From Ignavibacteria bacterium (GTDB taxonomy: Bacteria; Bacteroidota; Ignavibacteria; Kapaibacteriales; UBA2268), in contig JAERMQ010000001.1 in NCBI GenBank assembly GCA_016844745.1, forward strand, positions 62,001 to 126,000: a DNA stretch of 64,000 nucleotides. Reading direction: 5' to 3'. Position 1 is the stretch's first letter; the number at the start of each line of letters is the position of its first letter. Position numbers and translations under genes: made by a program. Positions 1 through 9,538 of the stretch are shown piece by piece. The notes under the pieces were generated by a model that did not search any database, was not told the origin of the DNA, and saw nothing but the letters and a program-made list of their open reading frames with translations.

Positions 1-977
1 CAAGCTTTAATCCACCTGCAGATATGGATGGAAAAGCAACAATTGAAATAACAGTTACCGATAAATCAGGCGCAACTCATGTTATATCATACAGGGTATC
101 GATTTCCGAAACAGTTGATTTTGAATGTCAGTTATTAGTTGCAAATTCAATTGGAGCAAGCCAGATGTTATCATTCGGTACAGCCCCAAGATATGCATCG
201 AGCGGTGATGGTACAGATACTGATTACCCGGTAGCAGGTCATTTGGATGAAGAATATTGCGAAACCGAATGTCCACCCGTTCCACCGGTTGACGTATTCG
301 ATGCACGCTGGACAATACCTACAAAGAATGGTATCCTGAGAAACATCTTCAAGACTGGTAAAGTAGGCGATACAACAGAACGCAGATATGTTGGTAAGAT
401 TCAACCGGGAGGAGAAAACGGTACAACATCTCCGGCATATCCGTTAACACTTACATGGAATAAAACGGAAGTACCTGCAAGAAGTGATAGAACTAAGAAT
501 CCAAGCGGAGCTTCATGGTTCATCAGGGATGCAGCTTCGAACGGTTCATGGTTCAATGTAAATATGAACACTGGTTTGGGTAACTGGGTAAAACCAATAC
601 AGGTAAATAATAATGGTAATAACTGCGAAATCGTAATTGCACCAAATACAATTTGGGAATTTGTTATTGTTCATGATTGGGCAAGTGATGTTGAAACGAA
701 CGGGGCAATTTTGGGTAATAAGATTACTTCGGTTGCGCCAAATCCGGTAAACAACTCAGCACAGATTAGTTTTGAATTATCAGCAGCTAATAAGATAAAA
801 ATCGATATAGTCGATGCACTTGGTAATATCGTAAAAACCATGGTAAACAACGTTGAATATACAGCTAACCAATATACAATCCAATGGAATCAAGTAGAAC
901 TTCCTGTTGGAGCATATATGGTAAGACTGATATCAGGCGGAGTAGTTTCGGCATACCCGATAGTTATCATTAAATAA
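1..977 (+). CDS. Secreted protein with T9SS sorting domain, 5' end outside window
   Basis: The frame is open from base 3, so the true start lies upstream; about 324 residues are visible. The last ~80 residues form a type A C-terminal sorting domain of the type IX secretion system: an APNPVNN turn, then strands with IVDALGNIVK and GAYMVRLISGG and a short basic end (IVIIK). Such proteins cross the outer membrane through T9SS and are released or anchored at the surface. A proline-rich linker followed by VDVFDARW resembles PFDLFDIRF in the 4307-7480 protein, so a small beta domain may be shared. It is first in a run of five T9SS genes. The passenger's function is not recognisable. Confidence 0.85.
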   Translation, partial: SFNPPADMDGKATIEITVTDKSGATHVISYRVSISETVDFECQLLVANSIGASQMLSFGTAPRYASSGDGTDTDYPVAGHLDEEYCETECPPVPPVDVFDARWTIPTKNGILRNIFKTGKVGDTTERRYVGKIQPGGENGTTSPAYPLTLTWNKTEVPARSDRTKNPSGASWFIRDAASNGSWFNVNMNTGLGNWVKPIQVNNNGNNCEIVIAPNTIWEFVIVHDWASDVETNGAILGNKITSVAPNPVNNSAQISFELSAANKIKIDIVDALGNIVKTMVNNVEYTANQYTIQWNQVELPVGAYMVRLISGGVVSAYPIVIIK

Positions 978-991
978 TATTCGCAAACTCG

Positions 992-1018
992 GCTCTGCCC
1001 CTTTAACAAGGGCAGAGT
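992..1018 (+). terminator. Intergenic stem-loop between T9SS genes
   Basis: A 9-bp inverted repeat (GCTCTGCCC at 992-1000, GGGCAGAGT at 1010-1018) with a 9-base loop sits between the stop at 977 and the next start at 1066. It has no T-run, so it may be an attenuator or mRNA-end hairpin rather than a classical intrinsic terminator. Confidence 0.4.
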
Positions 1019-1065
1019 CGAATTAACAAGAAGAAAAAATTTATTATAAATCGAAGGAGAAAAAA

Positions 1066-3063
1066 ATGAAACAAAAATTCTTATTAGCTGCGAGTATGGC
1101 AATTCTGCTTTTCGCCAGCTTGCAGCCCTTAGGCGCGCAGGTGTACAGCCAGTTTAAGGATTTGGTAATTAAAAAGAATGTGCCATATTCCGAGGTTGTA
1201 GCCAATAGAAGTGACTATGCCAGAAGTTCGTTTACTATCTGGGGGCAAACGCGTCCCGACCAAGGTTATGATGATGGTTATAAGTATGTTCAATTTCCAG
1301 CTAATTTTAAATTTGAATATAACAGTGAAGTTTATGATGGTTGCTGGATTTCAGTAAACGGATTCATTACCTTTACAGAACCGCCGAAATTAGCAGTATC
1401 ATCGCGTGATGCTACGATTCTTTTCAAGAAAGCGCCAAACTTCCCGATAAATGTAATTGCTCCTTTCTGGGGCGACCACTACTATAGAAGCAGTGCACAA
1501 GAGCCTGGTTATGTTTCATCAGCAGTCAGGACCGGTTGGGAAACAGTAGCAAATAATAAAAGAGTATTTATTATTGAATGGAAGAATTTGAATATAAATG
1601 ATAAATCTATTCCATCATCTGTTGCTACATTCCAGGTAAGAATATATGAATCAACCAGCCCCAATTCATATCAGGGCGATATTGAATTCTGCTATGGAAA
1701 TATTAACAGTACACAGGGTTCAACTAACGTTGTAAAAGGTTCGTCAGTCGGATTGAATGGCGAATTCTACGGTGGACGTTCGAAAAATGGTATTGATGAC
1801 AGGGTAGATTTTATCAACGCTTTATATAATGATAATGCAGTATGTGGTCTCGGAATTGACCCATACAAGAGAAGAACAGAAGAAAATTTGACAACAATGT
1901 GGACACCATCGGGTTATAACGATTGGAGAATCCGCTTCGTAGTCGAACCCCAATTGAACGTAGAAGAATGGTGGGGCGATGGTGATGCAGGCATGTCTAA
2001 AGCGCCGGGAGGTTCGGATTACGCAGATCCGGGTCCTGCTCCATGGTTCCAAAATCGCTGGGTTTCCGTAAATGATGCAAGAACGATTATCCGTTCCATA
2101 GCAAGAAACCGACCTCTCGATAGTATCCGCAGAAGGGCAGCTTTCCATGGTGATGCAAATCATAACGGTAGATTCTACTTTAAAGATACATCATGGGTTG
2201 TTCCCTTAACATTAGTTATTAAAGACTCAACTATGAAACGCCTTATCAGAAACCAGGATGAAGTTTATACCGACAATCTGAGAGACCCGTTAACATGGGC
2301 AACTATTCCCAGCGCTAAAGCAGTGTACTTTGCAGTTACTGAAGCTGATGCTTCATTAATTCTGCATTACTTAGCAGCTCGCGTTCCCAAGCTTCCCTGG
2401 TTAATTGATACTATTGTCAGGTCAGGAAAAGTAACGCCAACAGAGCAGTTGTCATCAAATATTCAAATTGGTGATATTAGGACTGTTGCTGAAAATACCT
2501 ACCTGATTCCAATAGCATTCAATGGATATAGCGAAGGAACCGTTTCCGGTAAATTCAATATTAATGGCGAAATCGTTAACATATTTAATAATGCCAGCGA
2601 TGACATAATGATTGATAATAACAATTCAACATTCGTTTTTGCAGGCAGTGGAAAATTCGAATCCGGATTTCCCTTCATTAATTTAATTGTGAAAACCGAT
2701 TCTAAGGACATTAATATTACCGATTTAAGATTCAACGATAATGAAAAGAATCCTATTAATATTCATTTGACTGAAGAGCAGGTAAATACAAATTCCATAC
2801 TATATAATGATGATAATCCGGTAACAAAAAACACGCAAATATTTGCGAATATTAAAGATGCCGGTAATTACACAATTACAGTCATTGATTTGTTCGGCAA
2901 TAAAATTAAAACCATTACAAATGGAAATTTAAACGCCGGATTTAATCAATTTGAATGGAATTTAACCGACCAAAATGGTTCTTCGGTTCCAAATGGTGTT
3001 TACTTCTATATACTTAATGGTGAAAATCTAACGATTATGAATAAAATGGTTGTAGCAAGATAA
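1066..3063 (+). CDS. Exported T9SS protein with dockerin-like loops and cohesin-like fold
   Basis: 665 residues. The N-terminus is a typical signal peptide (MKQKFLLAASMAILLF then cleavage near LGAQ), preceded by a clear ribosome site (GAAGGAG). Acidic calcium-loop-like segments, GDGDAGMS and HGDANHNGRF, look like dockerin or type I EF-hand repeats. The region around residues 470-570 looks like a cohesin-type beta sandwich, and the last ~80 residues (ITVIDLFGNKIK, NGVYFYILNG, MVVAR) are a T9SS/FlgD-like sorting domain. It is followed after 2 bases by another cohesin-like T9SS gene, so the two are probably one transcript. It is likely an extracellular or surface structural or binding protein. 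The cohesin and dockerin calls rest on pattern only. Confidence 0.8.
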   Translation: MKQKFLLAASMAILLFASLQPLGAQVYSQFKDLVIKKNVPYSEVVANRSDYARSSFTIWGQTRPDQGYDDGYKYVQFPANFKFEYNSEVYDGCWISVNGFITFTEPPKLAVSSRDATILFKKAPNFPINVIAPFWGDHYYRSSAQEPGYVSSAVRTGWETVANNKRVFIIEWKNLNINDKSIPSSVATFQVRIYESTSPNSYQGDIEFCYGNINSTQGSTNVVKGSSVGLNGEFYGGRSKNGIDDRVDFINALYNDNAVCGLGIDPYKRRTEENLTTMWTPSGYNDWRIRFVVEPQLNVEEWWGDGDAGMSKAPGGSDYADPGPAPWFQNRWVSVNDARTIIRSIARNRPLDSIRRRAAFHGDANHNGRFYFKDTSWVVPLTLVIKDSTMKRLIRNQDEVYTDNLRDPLTWATIPSAKAVYFAVTEADASLILHYLAARVPKLPWLIDTIVRSGKVTPTEQLSSNIQIGDIRTVAENTYLIPIAFNGYSEGTVSGKFNINGEIVNIFNNASDDIMIDNNNSTFVFAGSGKFESGFPFINLIVKTDSKDINITDLRFNDNEKNPINIHLTEEQVNTNSILYNDDNPVTKNTQIFANIKDAGNYTITVIDLFGNKIKTITNGNLNAGFNQFEWNLTDQNGSSVPNGVYFYILNGENLTIMNKMVVAR

Positions 3064-3065
3064 TA

Positions 3066-4283
3066 ATGAAATTTCCTAAAAAACATATTGCATGCGCCTG
3101 GTTGCTGCTAAGCTTGCTTAGCGGCTACCAGCCTGCATTGTCCCAGGAATTGGAATCTGCTACTTTATCCCTTGCAAAACCAATCGATGTATGCGGTGAT
3201 AAAATTGACAGGGAAGTTCAATTGCTTGTAAATATAGGATTAATAAAGAAATCGGATTCTTTATTTGGTTTTGATTTGGAAATTAAATTTGACAGGAACA
3301 AAATCAAGTTCAATTCAGCCCTGTTGATAGGTACTTTAGCAGATAATTTCGATACCAAGGTTAATCCTACATTTTCTGTTGATTTGCAAGGTAACGGTGT
3401 TATTTCTGCTGCAGGTATGAATTTTAATTATAATTTACCACCTGTTTACGGAAATAAACCATTAATAGCGTTTCTTGGTGAATATTTAGGCAATTGTCCT
3501 GAAACTTTGGAAATTAAACTTACAGATATTCAATTTACCGATGAATTTAAGAAAACATTTAGTCGTAATTCTGTTAATACAATAAAAGCTGAAATATATG
3601 ATAATCCTCAGCGGTATTTACGGTTTATTTTGCCAACAAATAAAATTATATTCGATACATTTGAAATAAAGACTTCAATTTCATTGAAAATCAATAAAGT
3701 TCAAGGTTTGGACAGTCTCGAATTTCTGATTGCGTTCGATAATCCAACTAATTACTTTGTATCAGATATAAAGTCAAAAAATAACAATGTTATTATTGAT
3801 TCGGTATTGGATGATGCAAAGGGCAAAAGACTGAAAACAAGAATTCTCCAACCGGTAAATAATGAAGATATATTTGAAGTGGAATTTACAAGAAAAATTG
3901 ATAAAGATGAAAATATTAAAATACATTTTACTCCATTAAAAGTTAACGGTTGTGCTTGTGCCACAAGATTGCTCGATACAACGATTTTATTGTTAAACAC
4001 AAAAAATCCTGTAACATCAATTAACAATGATGAAATTATTAATAATAATTACATAGGTTATGTTTCATCCGATAATAAATATTTTATTGTTGAAACAAGT
4101 AACAGCCTACCGCAAAATTTAATATTATATAATATGCAGGGAAATGAAATTAATACTGAAATTACAATTAATAATAAAAGCATAATTGTTAATCTTGACA
4201 ATATTTCTAACGGTTTATATTTAGCCGTTATAAGAAATAAAAAGAACGAAATAAGAATAATAAAGTTTATAAAAAATCAATAA
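3066..4283 (+). CDS. Exported cohesin-like T9SS protein
   Basis: 405 residues starting 2 bases after the previous stop, which suggests translational coupling. The signal peptide is MKFPKKHIACAWLLLSLLSG with cleavage after PALSQ. Residues ~35-180 read as a cohesin-like beta sandwich (LLVNIGLIKKSDSLFGFDLE, then KFDRNKIKF). The C-terminus (LILYNMQGNEINTE, NISNGLYLAVIRN) is a short T9SS sorting domain. The neighbour at 1066-3063 carries dockerin-like loops, so an extracellular cohesin-dockerin pair is a reasonable inference but is not shown. No enzymatic motif is visible. Confidence 0.78.
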   Translation: MKFPKKHIACAWLLLSLLSGYQPALSQELESATLSLAKPIDVCGDKIDREVQLLVNIGLIKKSDSLFGFDLEIKFDRNKIKFNSALLIGTLADNFDTKVNPTFSVDLQGNGVISAAGMNFNYNLPPVYGNKPLIAFLGEYLGNCPETLEIKLTDIQFTDEFKKTFSRNSVNTIKAEIYDNPQRYLRFILPTNKIIFDTFEIKTSISLKINKVQGLDSLEFLIAFDNPTNYFVSDIKSKNNNVIIDSVLDDAKGKRLKTRILQPVNNEDIFEVEFTRKIDKDENIKIHFTPLKVNGCACATRLLDTTILLLNTKNPVTSINNDEIINNNYIGYVSSDNKYFIVETSNSLPQNLILYNMQGNEINTEITINNKSIIVNLDNISNGLYLAVIRNKKNEIRIIKFIKNQ

Positions 4284-4306
4284 TTTTTAACAAATTGGAG
4301 GTTCTC

Positions 4307-7300
4307 ATGAAGAGATACTTTTTACAAAACAAGGTAATTCGATTGCTATTCGGATTGTTGCTTTTATCGGCAATATTCCTGGTAGAAATCGAAACAACCA
4401 ATGCTCAGCAATTACCGCAAGTTCCTGTGTTGAGTTTAACCGGTGAAAATGACACCTACAACAAAGAAATCTACCCGGATGGAAGAATTTGGCTGCCGGC
4501 ATCTATAAATGGTCCGAGGGAATTCCTCCTGCCTGTATATGTCGAGAACAGATGGTACACATACAATGAAGCCAGCTTGATTGCCAATCCAATCTATAGT
4601 TTCGAGTTTAGTGTTGTATATGACTCAACAGCTATCAGAGCAACAGGAGTGCAGCCATTCGGCGATGCAAGGCTTGATCATACTCCCTTAGCCAGCAATT
4701 TCTCAATGGCATGGTATGATGAAAGGGATTTAACTTACAAAGAATACCTCGACCCCGGAACTACACAGGCTGAAAACGAAAAGGGCAGAGCTATTAGAAT
4801 AGTCGGTACTGCAACATCAAACGCATTACCAAATACCGACCTAAGTGCCCAGGATTTTAAAGTACTGCTTTATGTTAAATTCAGGATAGTTGCAACAGGA
4901 GTTGGCGCCGGTTTGTTTACTCCTATTTATATTTCACCTAAATTAATAAAATATAATGATTGCAACATCCGGACAACTCATCCGTTCGAAAAATCCACTG
5001 TCGGTCCATATTATGGTCTAGGCAAAATCGTTGACCCCGGAGCGAATATAATTTATTACTCAACCAATCCTTATATCGGTATGGGTGGTATTGATAATTC
5101 AACAAGGTCGAGATATGCTACCGAGCCGACATTACCAGGTTCTATTTATTTAAGATTTGAAACAACCTTACCTCAATTTGAATTTGTTATTAACAGAGGT
5201 AAAGGTCAAATTCCGGCTGTAAAAAAGATACCAACTGCGCCGGAATATGAAATTTGGGAGATTTCAGACCCCATAACAGTAGATTCAGGCTCTGTAACAC
5301 CACTATGGGGTTCACGAGTTGTCCAATTAAGGAATTCCGTTTCTCGTTCACGTTTGACTGATATTGAAATTGAATCCGACCAGCCTTGGTTATGGTTCAG
5401 AACAAGGTCTTACGGAACAGGTACAAAAAATCCGATACCGACTTCAACTCGAGCTGATTATATTAATTATATCGATAATGGAATATTAGGCGATTATCAA
5501 GACCCGATGGATATACCAACCGTGGCTGATGGTGATGTCTTCTTAGAGGTGCAATGCAATCCGACATATTTAGACAATGCAACAGAATATGAGCATGCAG
5601 GTATTTATGTAGGATACCTTACATTCAAATCCGATGCGGCTGCAATCACCCCGGTTAAATTAAAGGTAACATTCATTTATTTCCGCAATCCCCGGGAAGG
5701 CGCTATCGGAGGAAGATTACCAGGTATTGAACTGACAGTTATGAATTCCGCACCTGTTCCCGATGTAACAACTTTAGTATTTGGAACCGGCTTTAAGGCA
5801 AGTAATGGAGTAGATTCTTTATTTGGCGAATATGCTTATGATTCTCCTTTGCAAAACTTCGGTGCACGCTGGTACTGGCACTCATCGATGAATCCTAAAG
5901 AAGTTCAGGCTGACCACAAGGTATATCTTGAACAAAATGGATTTGGTGACTTTTCATCGAGTGAAGACGTTCCTCATTCTTCATCGAGGGATATCCGCAG
6001 CAATATGGATACTTTAAAATCCTTAATTTACTATTGTAAATTTAATGCAGGCGGTCCGGATAAATACCCAGTTGTATTAGAATGGGATGTTACCGACTTT
6101 ATTATTATGGAAAAACAAATCCAAATAGAAGGCGGAAAATTTACTATTAAGGATGCAGTTAACGGAGGTCTCTTCCATGTTGATATGCGTAATGCAAATC
6201 CTAAAGGTCCGAATAAAATGACTTATACTATCGAAGATGCTAAATATTCCGAATTCATCATTGAATATACTCTTCCTAACATAATCAAATTTGTTGACGG
6301 TTACGGTAATCCAATTATTAAAAGCGGCTGGAATTTATTGTCATTACCAAGAGCCCCTGTGAACACAAATTGGAAAGCAATTTATAAAAATGCTATCAAT
6401 ATTCCGGTAACTTTTGCCAAACTCTGGCAACAAGCGCCGGTATTGACGCCAGGTGTTGGATATTGGGTAAGATACCCGGATAATATAGTCGATGTATCCT
6501 TCTCCGGCGCTTATATTGACCAAATTAATGCCGTTGTTTATCCAACTTTGCTTTATACCGGTTGGAATACCGTTGGTTCCTGCTCCGGTCCTGTAAACGT
6601 GAAAGATATTGACCTTATTCCTTTCAATTCTTCAGACCCACCCGATATTAACGAAACTAAGAAAAAAGGTGTTTTCAGATATGTTACCGGTATTGGTTAT
6701 AAAGAAGTATCTGAAATGTCACCCGGTTTAGGTTACTGGATGTATGTTAATAAGGGCGGTTATTTGAAAATGGAAGTTGATTTATCTAATATCGGTAATT
6801 CAAAAATGAATGCCCAGGTTGAAGATAATTATACAAAAACTAACATTTTCACAAACAGCACACAATTAACTGTTCGTGATAATTCAAGCAATGAAGGCAC
6901 TGTTTATTTGACAACAAATAACAATGTTAATGTTAATGCATTTGAATTACCTCCGCCTCCACCTTTCGATTTGTTTGACATTCGTTTCAATAATAATATT
7001 GGTACCAGCCTTGACAATTCATCTGAACCGTTATTAAAACTTCAGGGCGTAACCTATCCTGTTTCTCTTGCGATTGAGAAAGCTGATGCGAAATATACTT
7101 TTGTTGATGCAGTATCAGGACAGGTTTTCGGTTCAGTCAACAAAGGCGAAACAGGTAATATCGAAATAGGTTCAACAAAATCCAATACAATCAAAATTTT
7201 GAAAACGGAAATTTCTACAGATTTGCAAATTTCCTGTAAACCAAATCCGATTGTAACTGAAAGTAACTTAAGCTACAGTATTCCGGTAAGCGGCAATGTA

Positions 7301-7480
7301 ACTATTACATTATATGATGCTCTCGGAATACAAGTATCAACATTATTAAATGATTATAGAAGAGCAGGCGAATATAATGATATTAAAGTCAGCTCTGCCA
7401 ATTTAACAGCCGGTCAATATTTCTGCAAAATAGTATCCGGCGGTAATACAGTAATAAGCACTTTGAATATTATCAGGTAA
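4307..7480 (+). CDS. Large T9SS secreted protein with duplicated beta domains
   Basis: The start is placed at ATG 4307, behind GGAGG at 4297-4301, rather than at an in-frame TTG 12 bases earlier; this gives 1057 residues. The signal peptide MKRYFLQNKVIRLLFGLLLL ends near NAQQ. The N-terminal third resembles a cohesin-like fold (YSFEFSVVYDSTAI). Two related modules follow at about residues 680-740 and 750-820, each with a GWN start and a PG(V/L)GYW end, a pattern common in large secreted FCB-group proteins. A PPPPPFDLFDIRF linker precedes the final T9SS domain (CKPNPIVTESN, ITLYDALGIQV, LTAGQYFCKIVSGG). It ends the first T9SS cluster, followed by a strong terminator. Confidence 0.85.
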   Translation: MKRYFLQNKVIRLLFGLLLLSAIFLVEIETTNAQQLPQVPVLSLTGENDTYNKEIYPDGRIWLPASINGPREFLLPVYVENRWYTYNEASLIANPIYSFEFSVVYDSTAIRATGVQPFGDARLDHTPLASNFSMAWYDERDLTYKEYLDPGTTQAENEKGRAIRIVGTATSNALPNTDLSAQDFKVLLYVKFRIVATGVGAGLFTPIYISPKLIKYNDCNIRTTHPFEKSTVGPYYGLGKIVDPGANIIYYSTNPYIGMGGIDNSTRSRYATEPTLPGSIYLRFETTLPQFEFVINRGKGQIPAVKKIPTAPEYEIWEISDPITVDSGSVTPLWGSRVVQLRNSVSRSRLTDIEIESDQPWLWFRTRSYGTGTKNPIPTSTRADYINYIDNGILGDYQDPMDIPTVADGDVFLEVQCNPTYLDNATEYEHAGIYVGYLTFKSDAAAITPVKLKVTFIYFRNPREGAIGGRLPGIELTVMNSAPVPDVTTLVFGTGFKASNGVDSLFGEYAYDSPLQNFGARWYWHSSMNPKEVQADHKVYLEQNGFGDFSSSEDVPHSSSRDIRSNMDTLKSLIYYCKFNAGGPDKYPVVLEWDVTDFIIMEKQIQIEGGKFTIKDAVNGGLFHVDMRNANPKGPNKMTYTIEDAKYSEFIIEYTLPNIIKFVDGYGNPIIKSGWNLLSLPRAPVNTNWKAIYKNAINIPVTFAKLWQQAPVLTPGVGYWVRYPDNIVDVSFSGAYIDQINAVVYPTLLYTGWNTVGSCSGPVNVKDIDLIPFNSSDPPDINETKKKGVFRYVTGIGYKEVSEMSPGLGYWMYVNKGGYLKMEVDLSNIGNSKMNAQVEDNYTKTNIFTNSTQLTVRDNSSNEGTVYLTTNNNVNVNAFELPPPPPFDLFDIRFNNNIGTSLDNSSEPLLKLQGVTYPVSLAIEKADAKYTFVDAVSGQVFGSVNKGETGNIEIGSTKSNTIKILKTEISTDLQISCKPNPIVTESNLSYSIPVSGNVTITLYDALGIQVSTLLNDYRRAGEYNDIKVSSANLTAGQYFCKIVSGGNTVISTLNIIR

Positions 7481-7512
7481 TATTCAACTGCTCGTTAACG
7501 ACTGAAAAGAAT

Positions 7513-7560
7513 AAACGGGTAACATATACCAACAAAAGGTAGTGTTGCCCGTTTTATTTC
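7513..7560 (+). terminator. Intrinsic terminator after T9SS cluster
   Basis: A long stem with G-T pairs (7513-7530 with 7538-7554, core ACGGGTAAC / GTTGCCCGT) is followed by TTTTATTTC. It ends the 4307-7480 gene and separates it from the next T9SS gene. Confidence 0.75.
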
Positions 7561-7581
7561 CTCAAGAAAAAAAATTAGAGA

Positions 7582-8370
7582 ATGAAAAATTTTACCTTAC
7601 TTCTGCTTTTGTTTATTGTTTTGTCAATAAATTTATTGACTGCGCAGGACATTACAGCTTTTCGGCATCAAATCATATTATCTAATAAAACCGAGAAATT
7701 AGACAATCTTAACTTCGGTATTAATTCCAAAGCTACATATAAAATCGATAGTGAATTAGGCGAATGGGAAATACCAAATTATCCGCCACAAGGGGCTTTT
7801 TTTGGTTCATTTCAATACCTTGACTCAGCAACAGGTCAGATGTTAAATATTCTATCCTATAATGACTTTAAATCCGTACCTGCTCAAGAAAAATTTTCTA
7901 TCAAATTCCTGTTAGTCGTTCAGCGTTCCGCAGATAATGAGTTAACCATAGAATGGAAGAGTTTCCCTAAAGAAGTTGACTCAGTGAAATTAAATGATAT
8001 TGATTTCGGAACTATCATTAATGTTGATATGCTCAAAGTTAACAAATATATGGTGTCCAATCAATTCCAAAACAGGTTTTATATTACTGTTTGGTATAAT
8101 TTATTTCCAACCGAGGTAGCAGAACAGTCCGAAGCAACCAACCATCCAATTATCTATCCCAATCCGGCTCACAATATTATTAAGATTCAATCTGAAAGTG
8201 TGCAACAACTTCAGATTATTTCCGATTTATCGGAAATTGTTTATCAGAAGAATGAAATCCGCTCATGGGAATCAATAGAATTATCGGATATTCCTTCCGG
8301 AATTTATCTTGCGCTATTGAAGATGAGAAACGGCGGGGTAGTGTGCAGTAAGCTAATTGTAGTAAAATAG
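7582..8370 (+). CDS. Small T9SS-exported protein
   Basis: 262 residues with a hydrophobic signal peptide (MKNFTLLLLLFIVLSI, cleavage after LLTAQ) and a compact sorting domain in the last ~70 residues (IIYPNPAHNIIKIQ, IPSGIYLALLKM, KLIVVK). The ~150-residue mature part has no motif I recognise. It lies alone between a terminator and the glycosyltransferase, and it is much smaller than its T9SS neighbours. Confidence 0.8.
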   Translation: MKNFTLLLLLFIVLSINLLTAQDITAFRHQIILSNKTEKLDNLNFGINSKATYKIDSELGEWEIPNYPPQGAFFGSFQYLDSATGQMLNILSYNDFKSVPAQEKFSIKFLLVVQRSADNELTIEWKSFPKEVDSVKLNDIDFGTIINVDMLKVNKYMVSNQFQNRFYITVWYNLFPTEVAEQSEATNHPIIYPNPAHNIIKIQSESVQQLQIISDLSEIVYQKNEIRSWESIELSDIPSGIYLALLKMRNGGVVCSKLIVVK

Positions 8371-8443
8371 ATTACTTAGAAGCAAAGTGAAATTATTTCG
8401 ATTTTAAACTGTTATTTAAAAATTGAAAAGGAGCATAGAACAA

Positions 8444-9529
8444 GTGGATAATCAGCAAATTATTAAAAAACAAAAGCCCAAGGAAGAACCAAAAGATGAA
8501 CAGAAAAATGAGCAAAAAAATGAAAAACAAATTCAAAAAAATTATAAAGATAGAAAATTTCGAAAATTTGATAATGATAGAACGAAACAAACATTTGTAT
8601 CTGTAGTTATTCCGGTATTTAATGAAGAGGAATCCCTTCAGGAACTAACACAGACATTAGAAGGAGAATTAGATAAATTTGCAAAGAATTCTTATGAGAT
8701 AATTTTTATTGATGATGGTTCAACCGATAAATCCTTCGATATAATGAAACAACTGAATAAGCGAAATCAAAATATCAAAGTATTGCGATTCCGGCGCAAC
8801 TATGGCAAATCTGCTGCTTTGACTGTCGGGTTTGCCGAAGCACGCGGATTGGTTGTAATCACTATGGATGCGGATTTGCAGGATGACCCCAAAGAAATAC
8901 AGAATTTGATTTCCAAGTTAAAAGAAGGTTATGACCTGGTTTCAGGATGGAAGAAAAAAAGAAAAGACCCAATAACCAAAACAATTCCATCGAGATTTTT
9001 CAATTTCGTGACATCGATTGTAACAGGTCTGAAACTTCACGATTTTAATTGCGGACTAAAGGCATACAGGCGCGAAGTAGTTAAAAACCTTCAAATTTAT
9101 GGAGAAATTTACAGGTATATTCCAGCCCTTGCCAAATGGGAAGGTTTTAAAGTTACTGAAATTCCTGTTGAGCATCATTCCCGTAAATTCGGAAAATCAA
9201 AATTCGGTTCAACGCGTCTTATTAAAGGATTCCTCGATTTATTGACAATTCTTTTTACTACTCGATATATTAAGCGTCCGCTTCATTTTTTCGGAACCTT
9301 CGGAACATTGTTTTTCCTTACCGGCTTTGCATTGAATGTTTACCTTACCGTGGAATGGTTTCTCGGTAAAACCTGGCTTAGCAACAGACCTTTAGCATTA
9401 TTTGGCGTTGCTTTAATTATTGTTGGCGTTCAATTATTTTCCATAGGATTAATTGGCGAAATGCTCGTTAAGAATTCTATATCGAACATTACATATAGCA
9501 TAAAAGAGAAAATATCTTCAAGAAAATAA
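8444..9529 (+). CDS. Family 2 glycosyltransferase, polyprenyl-phosphate (DPM1/GtrB-like) type
   Basis: Start chosen at GTG 8444, with AAAAGGAGC about 10 bases upstream; an in-frame TTG at 8423 lies before that ribosome site. The result is 361 residues. After a very Lys/Glu/Gln-rich, probably disordered tail of ~45 residues comes a GT-A domain: VVIPVFNEEESL, FIDDGSTD and the DxD region DADLQDDP. Two C-terminal hydrophobic helices (GTLFFLTGFALNVYLT and LALFGVALIIVGVQLF) anchor it. The family transfers a sugar from a nucleotide donor to polyprenyl phosphate on the cytoplasmic face for later use in envelope glycans. The charged N-terminal extension is unusual. The next gene begins 9 bases downstream. 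Confidence 0.88.
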   Translation: MDNQQIIKKQKPKEEPKDEQKNEQKNEKQIQKNYKDRKFRKFDNDRTKQTFVSVVIPVFNEEESLQELTQTLEGELDKFAKNSYEIIFIDDGSTDKSFDIMKQLNKRNQNIKVLRFRRNYGKSAALTVGFAEARGLVVITMDADLQDDPKEIQNLISKLKEGYDLVSGWKKKRKDPITKTIPSRFFNFVTSIVTGLKLHDFNCGLKAYRREVVKNLQIYGEIYRYIPALAKWEGFKVTEIPVEHHSRKFGKSKFGSTRLIKGFLDLLTILFTTRYIKRPLHFFGTFGTLFFLTGFALNVYLTVEWFLGKTWLSNRPLALFGVALIIVGVQLFSIGLIGEMLVKNSISNITYSIKEKISSRK

Positions 9530-9538
9530 AGGCATATT

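Noticed and set aside
4295..4306. TTG at 4295 as start of the 1057-residue T9SS protein
   Set aside because: It lies on the ribosome site GGAGG that serves ATG 4307.
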